Assembly (NCBI RefSeq): GCF_905171765.1
Contig: NC_053398.1
Coordinates: 43,554,323 to 43,618,322 of the forward strand
Length of the DNA stretch: 64,000 nt
Source: Bufo bufo
Taxonomy: Eukaryota > Chordata > Amphibia > Anura > Bufonidae
Reading direction: 5' to 3'
The translations under genes were made by a program, and so were the position numbers. A model generated the notes under the pieces. The model had not been told where the DNA came from. It did not search any database and saw only the letters and a program-made list of their open reading frames with translations. This document shows, piece by piece, positions 20,781 to 33,559 of this stretch. Every line of letters starts with the position of its first letter. Position 1 is the stretch's first letter.

Positions 20781-21699
20781 TAACTGTGATATTATGAAAA
20801 AATATCTGTACTTTGTTAGCCAGTAAATAGAAGAAAAATATTATATTCCTCAGCGATTGATTCCTCTTAATGGCTAACTGAAAAGATGACACAATCGCAA
20901 GCTTTGAGTACCGAGCCACTTTTCACCTTAAATCCCAGGCCGATTTTTGCAAATCAGACATGCGTCACTTTATGTGCTAATAACTTTGGAAAGCATTTAC
21001 TTATCCAAGCCATTCTGAGTTTTCTCGTGACACATTGTACATCATGACAGTCATAAATTTGAGTCAATATATTACACCTTTATTTATGAAAAAATCCCAA
21101 ATTTACCAAAAAATTTTAAAACTTCACAATTTTCTTAATTTGAACTTCTCTACTCTTAAGACAGATAGCAATACTTCATAAAATAGTTACAAATTAACAT
21201 TCCCCATATGTCTACTTTATGTTGACATCATTTTGTAAATGTCATTTTATTTTTTAGGACGTTAGAAGGCTTCAAATTTTAGAAGCAATTTTTCTAATTT
21301 TCACCAAAATTTCCAAAACCATTTTTTTAAGCACCAATTCAGTTATAAACCCCCCATCATTGACCCCATTTTAGAAACCACACCCCTCAAATTATTCAAA
21401 ACTGATGTTACAAACTTTGTTAACCCTTGATGTGTTCCACAAGAATGAAATGGAAATGGAGATTACATTTAAAAATTTAACTTTTTTGGTAGTTTTTTTA
21501 TGTTAATCAATTTTTTTTTGCAACACAACAAGGGTTAACAGCAAAATAAACCTCAATATGCAGTTTACAGAAATACCTCATATGTGGTGGTAAACTGCTC
21601 TATGGGCATGTGCCAGTGGTCATAAGGAAAGCAGCGCCATATGGATTTTGGAGGCAGATTTTGCTAGAATGGTTTTAGGCGCCATTTTGTATTTGAAGA

Positions 21700-23010
21700 C
21701 ACCCTAAGGTGGCCCTACAGTGGAAACCCCCAAAAAGTGACCCCATTCCAGAAACTAGACCCCTCAAGGAGTATTTCAAGCTGTGTAGTGAGCATTTTGA
21801 CCCATCAGGCGTTTCACAGAATTAGGAAATACTTGGCTGTGAAAATTTAAAAATTAAATTTTTTCCTGAAAAAGTTGCTTTACACTCACATTTTTCACTT
21901 TCACAAGGGGTAACAGGACAAGATGCACCCCACATTTACCCATTTACCCCTGAATATGGCAACGCCCCATATGTGCTCAAAAACTGATTTTTGAGCACAT
22001 GGCAGGGTTCAAAAGGGAAGGAGCACCAGAGGGCTTTTGGAGGACAGATTTTGCACATTGGCTTTTTGGAGCTATGTCGCATATGAAGACACCCTGAGGT
22101 ACCCCTACAATGAAAACCCCCAAAACGTGACCCCATTCCGGAAACGAGACCCCTCAAGGAGTATTTCAAGGTGTGTAGTGAGCACTTTGACCCATCAGGC
22201 ATTTCACAGAATTAGGAAATACTTGGCTTTGAAAATGAAAAATTTCAATTTTTTCCAGAAAAAGTTGCTTTACACCCACATTTTTCACTTTCACAAAGGG
22301 TAACAGGACAAAATGCACCACACATTTTCTTACCTATTTCCCCATAAATACAGCAACACCCCATATAGGTTTGTAGCCTGCCGTATGGGTGCTTAGCAGG
22401 GCGCTAGAAGCAAAGTGCAAAATATGGATTTTGCAGGCTTGAATAAACAGACATGGATTTTAGGTGCCATGTCGCATGTTCAAAAATTGCTAAGGTCCCC
22501 AGAAATTAAAAACCCCAAGAAGTGACCCCATTGTTGAAAGAGCACCCCCATACGAACATTTTAAGTGGTGGAAAGGGTACTTTCCAGGAAACGGTTGTCT
22601 CACAGAAGGCAGAAACACTTGTTAAAGGATTTCAAAGCACATATTTGTGAAAATGAAAAATTACTAGCAGACCCAAATTTTTCACTTTCACAAGGGGTTA
22701 AAGGAGAAAATGCCCCACAGTATGTGTTCCCCATTTTTTCCCCATTCAGGAAACACCCCATATGTGCTTGTAGCCTGCTGTATGGGCGTACAGCAGGGCT
22801 GTAGAGGCAAACTGCAAAATATGGATTTGGCAGGCCCGAATAAATAGACATGGATTTTAGGTGACATGTCGCATGTTAAAAAATTCCTGAGGTCCCCAGA
22901 AATTAAAAACCCCAAGAAGTGACCCCATTTTGGAAAGAGCACCCCCGTACGAACATTTTAAGTGGTGGAAAGGGCACCTTTGACCAAAAAGGTGTATTAC
23001 AGAAATTAAT
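21700..23010. repeat. Tandem array, about 390-bp units, left of the piggyBac gene
   Basis: The landmark GTGACCCCATT recurs at about 21737, 22127, 22521 and 22918, together with CACTTTCACAAGGGGT and CATATGTGCT-type blocks. It is non-coding. Confidence 0.75.
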
Positions 23011-23104
23011 ATGTAGTGGTTGGTGAAAAGTGGATATGTAAGCTCTGTGGACAAAATCAGTTATAAGGTGATAAAATTACAGGGTACCTCAAGGATGAAA
23101 TTAT

Positions 23105-24760
23105 TCCATGGAGTGATATATTCTGAAACAATCCTTGATGCACAGGCCAGGTTTTTCAGGGCAGGTTTCGCAATGGTGAATGGTGTCTTTCCTTATCCCT
23201 CTTTTGGAACACACCCATCTTTTTTGGGTCCTTCCCGTTCTTGCTGTTTGGGGGACTTCACCAGGAAAATGTTGCCCTGGTACAACTCGGGCACAGAAGT
23301 ACTGGGACCCTCCATTGCTTGGTTTGAAAACATTAGGGCCTTTATCACACCTCTTGAAATTGTAGGAATGTTCTTGGATGGCCTCTAGATCTAAATAGCA
23401 CAAACGGATTGTACAGCGCCATCTGTACAATGTGTACGGCCAGCTTTTTGTAACACACTTTTGTTTTTCGTGTGGCATTGTAGGGCTTCAGAACTTGATC
23501 TGAAAGATCAACCCTTCCATGTGTTTATTGTAGTCCAGGATGCAGTCTGGCTTGGGGACAGTGGTTGTGGTACCTTGTACAGCGGCAGGGGAGCTGGTGT
23601 TACTGTGAATGGTGGTCAGTAAAAGGACATCCCTCTTGTCCTTGTACCTAACCGCCAACGTGTTCTGATTGAGGAGAGCACCGCTTTATCCTTTTCTTAG
23701 TGGTTGCCCTAACAGGGATCTAGGAAGGCCTCTCTAATATTTGCGTACTGTGCCGCACACCACAGTACCTCTGGAAGCTAGGGGCTGGAACAGTGGTAGA
23801 CTGGTGTACTAATTATCCACGTAGAGATAGTAACCCTTATCCAGCAGTGGGTGCAGTAAGTCCTACATTATCTTCCCACTAACTCCTAGGACAGGGGGGC
23901 ATTCTGTGGGTTCAATCCGGGTGTCCCTCCCTTCGTAAACCCGGAACTTCTGAGTGTACCCAGAGCTACTCTCACAGACTTTATACATTTTTATGCCATA
24001 CCTTGCCCGCTTGCTGGGCACGGACTGGCAGAATCTTACCCTCCCTTTGAAAAGTAATAGGGATTTGTCTAAGCAGGCATTTTGTTCTGGGGTGTACACT
24101 TCTGAGAACTTTACGTTGAAGTGGTCAAGGATGGGCCAAATTTTGAACAGACGGTTAAATGCGGGGTCATTCTGGGGTGGGCACTGTGCATTATCGTTGT
24201 AATGAAAAAATTTCAGAATTGCTTGGAATCGATTATGGGCCATGGCATTACTGTAAATTGGAGTGTGGTACAAGACATCCACATTCCAATACTGATTAAT
24301 CTTTATTTATTTTTTACTAAGCCCATATGCAGCAAGAGCCCCCAAAAGGTCATCATCTCTGCTGCATTTACTGGGGTCCAACCTTGGGGTCTAGCGTATG
24401 GTGTTGTGGGGTTCTGGGAAATAAATTGCTGGGCGTATAAATTTGTTTGGGTTACCATCAAATTTATTAAATCTTCAGAGAAAAATATTTTTAAAAAATT
24501 CTATTTCTGTGAAGCCCGAACAATCTATCTGAATTCCTGAGCTGCCCACAAACTCAGGAATTTGGGGCTGATAATCCTCAGGGGGTGGGGTCCATATGGG
24601 GACACTCTGGGGGCTGTCTCCACTGCTACCCTGGGGCGCCTTCTAGAGGTTCCCTCATCACCGGATGATGTTGATAAGTGGGATAAGGAGATAAGGAGAA
24701 AAAAAATACCAAGAAAAAAAAAAGTTTCTTGTGCACAAAAAAAGTATCTTCTGCACAAAA
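23105..24760 (-). pseudogene. piggyBac transposase, broken
   Basis: Reading the minus strand downward, an N-terminal QPQIPEFVGSSGIQ block is followed by AEMMTFWGLLLHMGL and an open stretch (24282-23863) containing YHTPIYSNAMAHNRFQAIL, FFHYNDNAQ, ACLDKSLLLFKGR and KRARYGIKMYK. Then come YYLYVDN, a GGVDLSDQVLKPYNATRKTK block in a shifted frame, and a cysteine-rich tail (HHCETCPEKPGLCIKDCF). The first catalytic Asp (LDKSLL) and second Asp (YVDN) are visible. Several stops and frameshifts interrupt it. It resembles PGBD4-like proteins. Confidence 0.9.
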
Positions 24761-25179
24761 AAAAAGCGGTGAAAAATGAGCAGACACGATCAGTAATGGA
24801 CACTACTGATCGGTGCTCAGTGGTTTCAAAATGCACGCATGCACGAAGATGGTGCGTTCGTGCAAAATGCTAAACAGAAACTAAACTAACACTAATGGAA
24901 ATTGATTTCTATATATATAAAACTAACTACCTACCACTAACTGCAGGTCTTTTTTCACAGAAAAAAAATGTAAAAAAAAAACAAACACAAAAAAGTACTG
25001 ATATAAATGAGCACACTGGTTATCAGTGCTCTGCAGCACACACGCCCACAGATCATGCGAGCGTGCAAGCACTGTAGTGTAAAAAATCACTACAGTGCTT
25101 GGTGGTTTCAAAATGCACGCAAGCAGATTTTTGTGAGGTAAGGTTTTGGCAACGTTTTTATTTTTTATTTTTACAGCAT

Positions 25180-26330
25180 TTAACCGAGGGATTAGGTCAT
25201 GTGCCTTTTTAATAGAGCAGATCGTTACGCACGTAGCAATACCTAATATGTCTACTTTTTCTTATTTATTTAAGTTTTACACAATAATAGCATTTTTGAA
25301 ACCGAAATAATGATATTTTAGTGTCTCATAGTCTGAGAGCCATAGCTTTTTTATTTTTTGACCGATTCTCTCAGGTAGGGTCTCATTTTTTGTGGGATGA
25401 GTTGACGGTCTGATTGGTACTATTTTGGGGGGCATATGCCTTTTTGATCACTTGCTGTTGCAATTTTTGCGATGTAATGTGACAAAAATGGCTTTTTTTT
25501 TTTACACAATTTTTTATTTTTATTTTTTACGGTGTTCACCTGAGTGGTTAGGTCATGTGAAATTTTTATAGAGCTGTTTGTTACGGATGTGGCGATACCT
25601 AATATGTATACTTTTTTTTTTTTTTTCACTTTAGCACAATAATAGCAGTTTGGAAGCAAAAAATTGTTGTATTTTAGTGTCTCATAGTCTGAGAGCCATA
25701 GCTTTTTTATTTTTTGACCGATTATCTCAGGTAGGGTCTAATTTTTTGCGGGATAAGGTGATGGTCTGATTGGTACTATTTTGGGGGGCATATGCCTTTT
25801 TGATCACTTGCTGTTGCAATTTTTGCGATGTAATGTGACAAAAATGGCATTTTTTTTACACAATTTTTTATTTTTATTTTTTATGGTGTTCACCTGAGTG
25901 GTTAGGTCATGTGATATTTTTATAGTGCTGTTTGTTACGGACGTGGCGATACCTAATATGTATATTTTTCTTATGCATTTCACTTTAGCACAATAATAGC
26001 AGTTTTGAAACAAAAAAAATGATGTTTTAGAGTCTCCATGTTCTGAGAGCTATAGTTTTTTTATTTTTTGGGAGATTGTCTTAGGTAGGGGCTCATTTTT
26101 TGCGGGATGAGGTGACGGTTTTATTGATACCATTTTGGGGGGCATACGCCTTTTTGATTGCTTTGTGTTGCACTTTTTGTGATGTAAGGTTTTTTACACA
26201 GTTTTTTTTTTTTTTTTGCTGTTTATCGGACAGGGTGGATCATGTGATATATTTATAGAGCCGTTCATTACGGATGCGGTGATACTTAATATGTGTGGGG
26301 TTTTTTTTTTCAGTTTTTTATTATAAAATA
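25180..26330. repeat. Tandem array, about 350-bp units, right of the piggyBac gene
   Basis: The landmark GATACCTAATATGT and its relatives recur at about 25239, 25593, 25946 and 26281, with TAGTCTGAGAGCCATAGCTT and poly-T blocks between. The short frames within it come from the repeat. Confidence 0.8.
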
Positions 26331-26788
26331 AGGGGAAAGGGGTGTTTTTTTCCTTTTTTACTTTATTAATTTTATTACTTTATTCATTTTATTAAAAACA
26401 CTTTTTTTTTACTTTACTTTATTTATGACATTCACTTTTGGGGGTCTGATCCCTTCTGCAATGCATTACAATACATCTCTATTGTAATGCATTGCCTGTT
26501 AGTGTATCTCCTCGGCTCCCGTAGAAGGCAGTTCCCGATGCCATGCAAGGCATTGGGCAGCCTCTGCACGGCATCGGGCTGCCTTGTGTCGCATCGGGTC
26601 CCCGCCACAGCATGCTCTCCCTCACCCGACACAAACCTCTTCTATGTCGCGGTCAGCGCGGACCACGGCATAGAAGGGGTTAATACGCCGGCATCGGCTT
26701 TTACAGCGATGCCGGCGGATACAGCAGGGGCCCGGCTACCACGGACTGCCGAGCCCCTGCAGTGATCGCGCATTCTCCGCTCCGGTGC

Positions 26789-27450
26789 TGTCACGACTGT
26801 GACTGATCCAGACAGGTCTGGGAGGAGAAGGTCGCAGCGACTTGCTACTCGCGATAGCTTGTGAGTTTGCTCCGTGGTTCAGGGTATGTCATCTGGGTTT
26901 TGCCTTGTGAACCTTTTTGTCCTGACTGGGAGTTTGTAGGCATCCTTCTCAGGTGAGTCCTGTCTGCCACTCCCAGCTACTATATTAGTTTCAGTTTCAC
27001 TTGCAGTCATTGCCAGATATAGTCCTTACTTCCAGTGCTACTCTGACCTTGGAAGGAGATCGTTTGATGGTGTTGCTGTGGAGCTCTTGTCCGGTGTGGA
27101 CTGTCGTGTTTGGGATCGCCTTCTCTGCTCGTGACTGGAGTCTATCTCTGCTGTTGTTTGTTTGTTGCTGTCTTCCCCTGTTGTTTTCCTAGACGTGAGT
27201 GATGGTGACTAGCGCTCCCATCGGCCTTTCCCCAGTCCAGTCTTGTTAGGGCGACTGAGGGTTTAGGCATCCTGCTCGCCGCACGGGTTCACACCCCGTC
27301 TAGGGTATCAGGGCAGACAGGTGCCAGCTTAAGGTTAGTCAGGGGTGGCCATTCAATTTCCCATCCGTAGATAAGGGTCCCCCCTCCCCTCCCCTCCCCC
27401 TCCCCTCCGTCTGGTGCGACACGACTGCTGCTGGGATAGCGGTCGTGACA
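26789..27450. mobile_element. Solo-LTR-like insertion, 662 bp
   Basis: The segment begins TGTCACGAC and ends GTCGTGACA, the TG...CA form with extended inverted ends seen in vertebrate Ty3/Gypsy LTRs. The flanks GGTGC and GGTCC agree at 4 of 5 bases. No internal genes or second LTR are present. A TIR-bearing DNA element is the alternative. Confidence 0.55.
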
Positions 27451-27559
27451 GGTCCCCACCCGATCACTATGACGTACTATTACGTCAAATTGCGGGAACT
27501 CAGTGGTTCCCATGACATAATAGTACATCAAAGGTCTGGAAGGGGTTAAGAACTCCTAA

Positions 27560-28270
27560 ATAACATGACCCTGATAGACACAGAAGAAACGAAGACAGAA
27601 GAACCAGGCGAATCGCAGGAGCCGGAATAAGAACTTGCGTTCCAACTTGGAACGCGCCGCCTTAGAAATTCAACTTCCGGACCGGCGCGTAAGCCGCCTA
27701 GCCACTCCGGAGACAAGTACTACTGGGCATGAGCAAGATATCGCGATGCGTTCCACCTTGAGACGCATCGGCTTCCAGCCATGAGCAACATTACGGCGGG
27801 GCCTTTCCGCTTCCGGCAGGCCGAGGAACTGTTGTGTTTGTTTGGCGGTCTTTTGCCACTACCACCAGGGTATAAATACCTTGCCATTTCATACAATAAA
27901 CCATTGCTCCTGATGAAGGGACGTGCCTGTTCTGAAACGCGTTGAGCCAGATATCTACCCTAATAAAGACAAGTGAACAGAAGCACCCGTGTGGCTGCCT
28001 TCATCTTGTTAAATTCTAGATGCGATCCAGGCTGGGGGGGTGTTTGGTTTACAGGTGTATTATGCTTATCCTGGTAAACCTTCCCCTCGTGAAGTGAGTA
28101 AGAAGCATACGATACTTTAGTATCTTTATGATACATGTATCTTTTTATATACGTATTTTACCCTTATGTTTCTGCTTGTTTGCTTTATCCATTGACCACA
28201 TATTGGCTTGTATGATACTGCAGCTAACGTTCTCTTAGGCACCTGAGACCCAGTGTAGTCCATTGTTGTT
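27560..28270. other. Unassigned repeat with TATA-like box and hammerhead-like core
   Basis: TATAAATA lies at 27871-27878. CTGATGA at 27910-27916 is followed after 17 bases by GAAAC at 27934-27938, the order of conserved blocks in a hammerhead ribozyme. AATAAAG occurs at 27962. The stem II pairing I can draw is weak. A GC-rich segment (27620-27800) precedes it. Family unknown; a Penelope-like retroelement terminus is one guess. Confidence 0.35.
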
Positions 28271-28639
28271 TTATGGTACTTTATATTAAACAGATACCTT
28301 CCTACCGGCCTAATACAATTGCCGCTCACAACGGGTTTCCAGAAATAGACGGATTCGAGTGGTTACCCATACCCACCGGTCCCCCTAATTTCTTCGGCTG
28401 GAGCGTTGTTCCAGCCAATAGCAGCGGTGGCAGGGGATGCCAAACTCTGGTGTCCCCTGCCTGACCCAGGGGAGACAGGTGCTGACCAGTTCAGCACCAG
28501 TCACCCCTGTACAAACCGTGTTCCACCCCCTGTAGCTTCCTGGATGAATGAGAAATCATCCGGATTTGCTATTGGCCGGTCTGCAGAAATAGACCAATCG
28601 CAGCGGAAAAACCTCCCTCTGCTCCTTGGTGGATGAACA

Positions 28640-29580
28640 TCTGCAGGGATGGTTCGCTAACACGATCAAATGTTCGCGAACCGCAAGTTCGCGGCGGGTC
28701 CCATTCATTTTAATGGCAGGCGAACCTGAAAAACCTTCAGCTCATATTTGCAGCCAAGAAATAATTACTAGAAGTGCACAAATAGTCCCACAACATGGAC
28801 AGTGACATACCAGATGTATTATTCGAATTTGCAATCTCCCTTCATTATTTTTTTCAATGCGAAATATCGGCAATATAATTTTCGCGTACGCGCATGCGCA
28901 CACCAGTTATAATTATTTTTTCCAATACTGTTTGTCACTGTGTGTAGCAGAGGGAACGCAGCAAAACCGCAAACAAATGCTGTACCCAAATGCACTATAT
29001 AGAAAGTATATTATTGGTATTTAACACCCCGCTTCTCAGTTTTTTTGGGGGGCGACTGGTATATCACACCAGTTATAATTATTTTTTCTAATTGCGTTTG
29101 TCACTCTGTGTAGCCGCAGTATCGCTGCAGAACCGCTCATCACTGCTGCACAATACAAATCCACTATAATATGCTTTCTATGTTAGGAAGTGTATTACAC
29201 CCCTCTGTACTGCACACCTATCAATAGCACACCTATACCAGTCCTTAAAAGGACTTTTGTGGACCTATTTGATAGAGTTTTGGTCCCTAACCGTCTGTCC
29301 CTGCTCCACACAGCAACCTCTCCCTACACTGGCAAAAGACAGAATGTAAAATGGCGGCCAGATCGGGTCTATTTATAAGGTAGGGGGTATGTCCATGTGC
29401 TGAAACTTTTCAATTGGCTGTCCTGTAACACCTGATGGATGTGTCATGGGTCAAAGTTCTTCACAATCTAAAAGAATATGGCAGGCGCGAATATCGCCAT
29501 ATGTTCGCATGTTCGGCGAATCGCGAACAAGCAAAGTTCACCGCGAACTGACCGCTGGGCGAACCGCAAGGCCATCACTA
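28640..29580. repeat. hAT-like non-autonomous element with internal tandem units
   Basis: The left end reads AGGGATGGTTCGCTAAC and the right end is the complement of TAGTGATGGCCTTGCGG. Inside, CACCAGTTATAATTATTTTT recurs at 28892 and 29066, giving units of about 173 bp. No target duplication could be confirmed. Confidence 0.5.
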
Positions 29581-29589
29581 GTTCTGTGC

Positions 29590-30770
29590 AGCTTTCATTA
29601 CCCGGTTGCCGAGCGATTTCGCTCAAGGACAGGGTGAATACAGCGCCGTAGCTCTACGGCGCTGGTATTTTAAACCCGGTTCCCAGTGCCGTACAGCTAC
29701 GGGTTAAGACAATATCTGAAGATTCACATATTTATACACCAAAGTACATAGGAATAATGAGATAGATTAGACAAGTGATGTTAAGCAGATCAATATGAGT
29801 GGAGGAGGAAACAAACAGTTGTAGCAGTAAATTGTAGTAATTATAGATAAAGAGTGAAAGTTTTATCGATCTTTAATAGACATCAAGTCCATGAATGTGA
29901 TGAACCCAAGAGGTCTGAAGGGCACATTCCTTTAGAGATGTAGAAGGACATAAATCCACAAGATCTTACTGTGTCAAAGATCGTCATCAGGTTGTTTTCC
30001 CAGACTCTCCTGTCTTTCTGAGATTTAAAATTTCCCTTTTAATATCAAGACTTTCATGTCTGTGATGTTGTGGTCATTGCCGGCCACACAAAGACCCCCA
30101 GACTACATTTGGCATGGCACAGGTGAAGGTACCTGAGATCTTGTAGTTCTGATGTGTATTAGATACTGTATCTGTACCTTGTTGGTGGTCATTATATAGG
30201 AGTCCGGTTGCATGGGAAAGTCCCTGTTGTTTTTGGAGAGGACAGTGAACTTCTGACAATGATGTTTCTGAGATTAGGGGGCTGCCTATAGCACAGGAGT
30301 GGGGGGCTGAAAATATGGATTTCAAATAGTCATCTTTTTGCGACTGCTCCTGGGCCCCTTCTGAGCAGTTATATGCAGTCCCTGTATGGTGGTGTTATCC
30401 AGTTTTCCAACAGTCTCTTTTTTTATTTTATTTTTATGTAAGGGCCACACCGCAAATTAGGTGAGGCGATCGCCTTGGGCGGCGCAGCCCTGGATCTAAG
30501 TGGGGACACTAGGAAGTAGGAAGAGCTCATCTCCATATTCATCTGTATCTCCGTCATCAGGACAGCGATACAAATGGATACTGCAGCGGGGTAAGGGAGA
30601 GGTGCCTCCCTTCCCTCTGATAGGCTGCAGGCACTAATGTCTGCAGCCTCTCAGAGGCCAGCACAGGCGGCGTAATGACATCATTATCATTGCACCGCCT
30701 GAGCTGGGCAGCTTAAGTAAGTAGGTAAGTATTACTGGGCAGGTAAGTATTACTGCTTATTTTTTGATTA
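29590..30770. other. No gene recognised; hairpin at 29640
   Basis: CAGCGCCGTAGCTCTACGGCGCTG is a short perfect hairpin at about 29640-29664, followed by GGGTTAAG, resembling a piggyBac-type terminal region. The rest is unassigned; the frames are short and unconvincing. Confidence 0.4.
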
Positions 30771-30779
30771 TTTTTTTCA

Positions 30780-31810
30780 GTTGGCACAATACAGGGGAGA
30801 AGAACTATGGGGGCATCTAGGGGCAGTAAGAAGCGGAATTTTTTTACTGGCACATTATAGGGGGCACTGCAGGGGAGAGAAGCACTATGGGGGAATCTGG
30901 TGGCACTAAAAGGGCATTTTTTACTGGTATATTTTGGGGGTCACTATGGAGGAGAGGAGAACTATAGGGGCATCTGCTGGGGGCACAAAGAAGGGGCATT
31001 TTTTACTGGCACATTTTAGGGAGCACTATGGGGAAGGGGGAGAGAAGCACTATGGTGGCATTGACTGGGGGCACTATATAGTATTTTATACTGGCATACA
31101 TTATGGGGGCACTATGGGGACATTAGCGCAACTGTGAGCACTAAGAGGGGGTATTTTTTGTACTGGCACACAGAACGGAGGCTTTTTTTACTAGTTCACA
31201 TAATTAGGCCTCTTGCACACGACCTTATGGCTTTTTCAGTGTTTTGCGATTCGCAAAAAAACTGATCCGCGAAAAATACAGATGACATCTGTGTGCATTC
31301 TGTTTTTGTCGGAACGGAACAGCTGGCCCCTTGTACAACAGTACTATCCTTGTCCATTATGCGGACAATAATAGGACATGTTCTATCTTTGAACGGAATG
31401 GAAAAACGGAAGGCATACGGAGTACCTTCCGTTCTTTTTGCGGATCCATTGAAATGAATGGTTCTGTATACGGAATGCAAAAAACGGAACAGAAACGGGG
31501 GAAAAAAACGTTTGTGTGCAAGAGGCCTTAGGGGGACTTTTTTGCACTGACCCACATTTAAGGGGGCATTTTAGTACATTCTACTGTTACATTATAAAGA
31601 GAATTATTACTACTAGGGGGCATTATGGTGAGCTTTACTACTACTGGTTGGCTATGGAGAACATGATTACTAGTATGAGCACTATGGGGGCATTATTACT
31701 ACTAATTGTGCTCTGGCAGATAATTATTTCTATTGGTGAGATTTTGGGGAGCATTATTACTTTGGTGGGCTCCTTGGCATCAGCTTAGCACAATTATTTT
31801 TGGGGGACAT
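30780..31810. repeat. Degenerate minisatellite (TTTTTACTGGCACAT / GGGGGCACTATGGGG)
   Basis: Imperfect units containing TACTGGCACATT and GCACTATGGGG repeat through 30780-31200 and, after a MITE, 31530-31810. The open frames encoding Gly/His/Tyr-rich peptides here come from the repeat. Confidence 0.65.
31207..31527. repeat. Harbinger-like MITE, TTA duplication
   Basis: Ends GGCCTCTTGCACACGA and complement TGTGTGCAAGAGGCC are flanked by TTA at 31204-31206 and 31528-31530. It splits the minisatellite. Confidence 0.9.
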
Positions 31811-32537
31811 TATGTTTATACTATTAGTGTCCGGGCTACTATTATCTGGGTGCAGTTATTTTTTTTAAAGCACTGTGTGCCAATAATTAGTGAAGGAGGC
31901 ACTCTCTCTGAGGTACTAGTATTTTCAGGGGGACTATTTCTGCAGTATAGTATTGGGGAGCAGGATGGGGTGTTCTGGAAGATGTGAGGATGATGGAAAA
32001 GTAGGAAACCACAGGCAGCAAGCAGGATCCGGTGAGGGAGGAGAGCGGAGGAGCTTCCTGGCTGTAGGCCCTCCCCCTCTGTATGAAGTGTAGAGCAGGC
32101 CTCCTGCACCCAGAACTACACCCCTTCTCCACTCCTCTTTTGGCGCCTTCAGTACTAGGAGGGAGGAAGTGAAGCTGCAACAGCTCCTGCCATGGAGCCA
32201 CGTGGTAGTCAGTTTGTGAAACAGAACTGAATGGTGATTCCTATCACAGGGAGGGAAAAAGAATAGTTTGAGCACAGTAGCTTTATGTTGGGGCCTGAGT
32301 ATTCAGTGCAGTGTGTCTATGTAGGATCAGGGTAAGACTCTTACTTTCATCCTCAAAAATATTATTTTATCTGTATGGTGTTTGTTGGGAGTGGCCTATT
32401 ATATGTAGGAAGGGCTTATAACAAAGGGTGGGGCCTAAATTGTTGCAGCACTTTTTTTTCTACTCAGACCTCCCTGGTGTTATCCAGTCACTGTATGGTG
32501 GTATAATCCTGTCACTGTATCCAGTCATGGTATAGGG

Positions 32538-32862
32538 CAGTGGTGGCGAACCTATGGCACGGGTGCCAGAGGTGGCACTCAGATCCCTCAGTTGGCTTCT
32601 AAGAGCCCTCTCTGTGGGCATCCACACCCTGGAAAAAGGCATACCAATATGCTTTAGACTTTTCCTGCCATTCACTAGCGCAGGGCACGCTATGGACTGC
32701 ACAAGCAGCGCACTGAATGCGGGCAGGCTATGGATAAAGTACATGGAATATATACTATACTGGACTGTAGTATTCAGGTTAAATAGCCGTGTTGGCACTT
32801 CACAATAAATATGCGGGTTTTGGGTTACAGTTTGGGCACTCGGTCTTTAAAAGGTTCAGTCT
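32538..32862. mobile_element. hAT non-autonomous element, perfect 8-bp duplication
   Basis: The element begins CAGTGGTGGCGAACCTATGG and ends near CTCGGTCTTTAAAAGGTTC. GTATAGGG is present at 32530-32537 and 32863-32870. As I recall this terminus belongs to a widespread vertebrate hAT family. Confidence 0.8.
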
Positions 32863-33112
32863 GTATAGGGCCATAATTAGAGATGAGCGAATCGAAGCTG
32901 ACGAAGTGGAATTAGTTCCAAATTTCAGGAAGATTTTTATTTGCACCGAATGCAAATTTCCTCACGCTTCCTGGGACTGGATCACATTTTTTCCTAAAAT
33001 GGCTGCTGCACGTGTGAGGACATGGAGAAAGGAACTCTGGGAAGGCAGGGTCACCCATAATGCCATGCATGCAGCCAATCAGCAGCCAGCCAGCCCTGTG
33101 ATGTCACAGCCC

Positions 33113-33120
33113 TATAAATA
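33113..33120 (+). promoter_or_regulatory. TATA box of the hAT element
   Basis: TATAAATA follows CAGCCCTA about 235 bp inside the left terminus, a plausible transposase promoter. The GC-rich, CCAATC-bearing sequence just upstream (33075-33085) supports this. Activity is not shown. Confidence 0.4.
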
Positions 33121-33559
33121 GAGCAGCCATCTTAGACTATGCCATTTACCAGTGTACTTAGTGCAGGGAAACATCTGCAGGCGCTAGGGACAGTGGTAGA
33201 AAAAACATCATTGTGCTAAAAAAAACTATATACAAGTGCAGGGAAATATTATTCAAGGTGTAGGGAAAGGATAGGGAGGAATCAATACACAGCATTTCTG
33301 TTAAACAGGGTTCATTCGGGGAGGTGACAGCCTGGGTAATAGGAACAATCCTATTACACCTTGCAGCCATTATACAGCTTTGTAATTCCAGAAAACCGTT
33401 CTTATTAGGGTGCAAGTGCTGTTTAATACAGGCATTAACAGTGGTTATTACAAGGAAATATTTCTACATTTTATTTGCCCTATTGCGATGCAGTTACAGT
33501 ATATGTTCTAAAGCATTTTTTGGCTTGTATTAGTGGGGAAAAAAGGGGTTATTAGCCGT

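Larger units (their letters stand above)
20928..27549 (-). mobile_element. piggyBac-type element relic bounded by TTAA
   Basis: TTAA lies at 20928-20931 and 27546-27549, next to weakly similar ends (CCCAGGCCGATTTTTG and, on the other strand, CCAGACCTTTG). A piggyBac transposase on the minus strand sits between two tandem arrays. The outer limits are inferred. The transposase identity is solid, the exact termini are not. A 662-bp LTR-like insertion lies in the right part. Confidence 0.6.

Noticed and set aside
23020..23388. Plus-strand frame of 122 codons
   Set aside because: It is the antisense of the piggyBac cysteine-rich C-terminus.
31816..32275. Three overlapping minus-strand frames of about 100 codons
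   Set aside because: No domain, no consistent codon pattern and no splice context; three frames are open together because the sequence lacks TA-rich stops.
33041..33200. Endogenous retroviral or host promoter at the TATAAATA
   Set aside because: Its position just inside the hAT terminus and the following hAT array make it part of the transposon.
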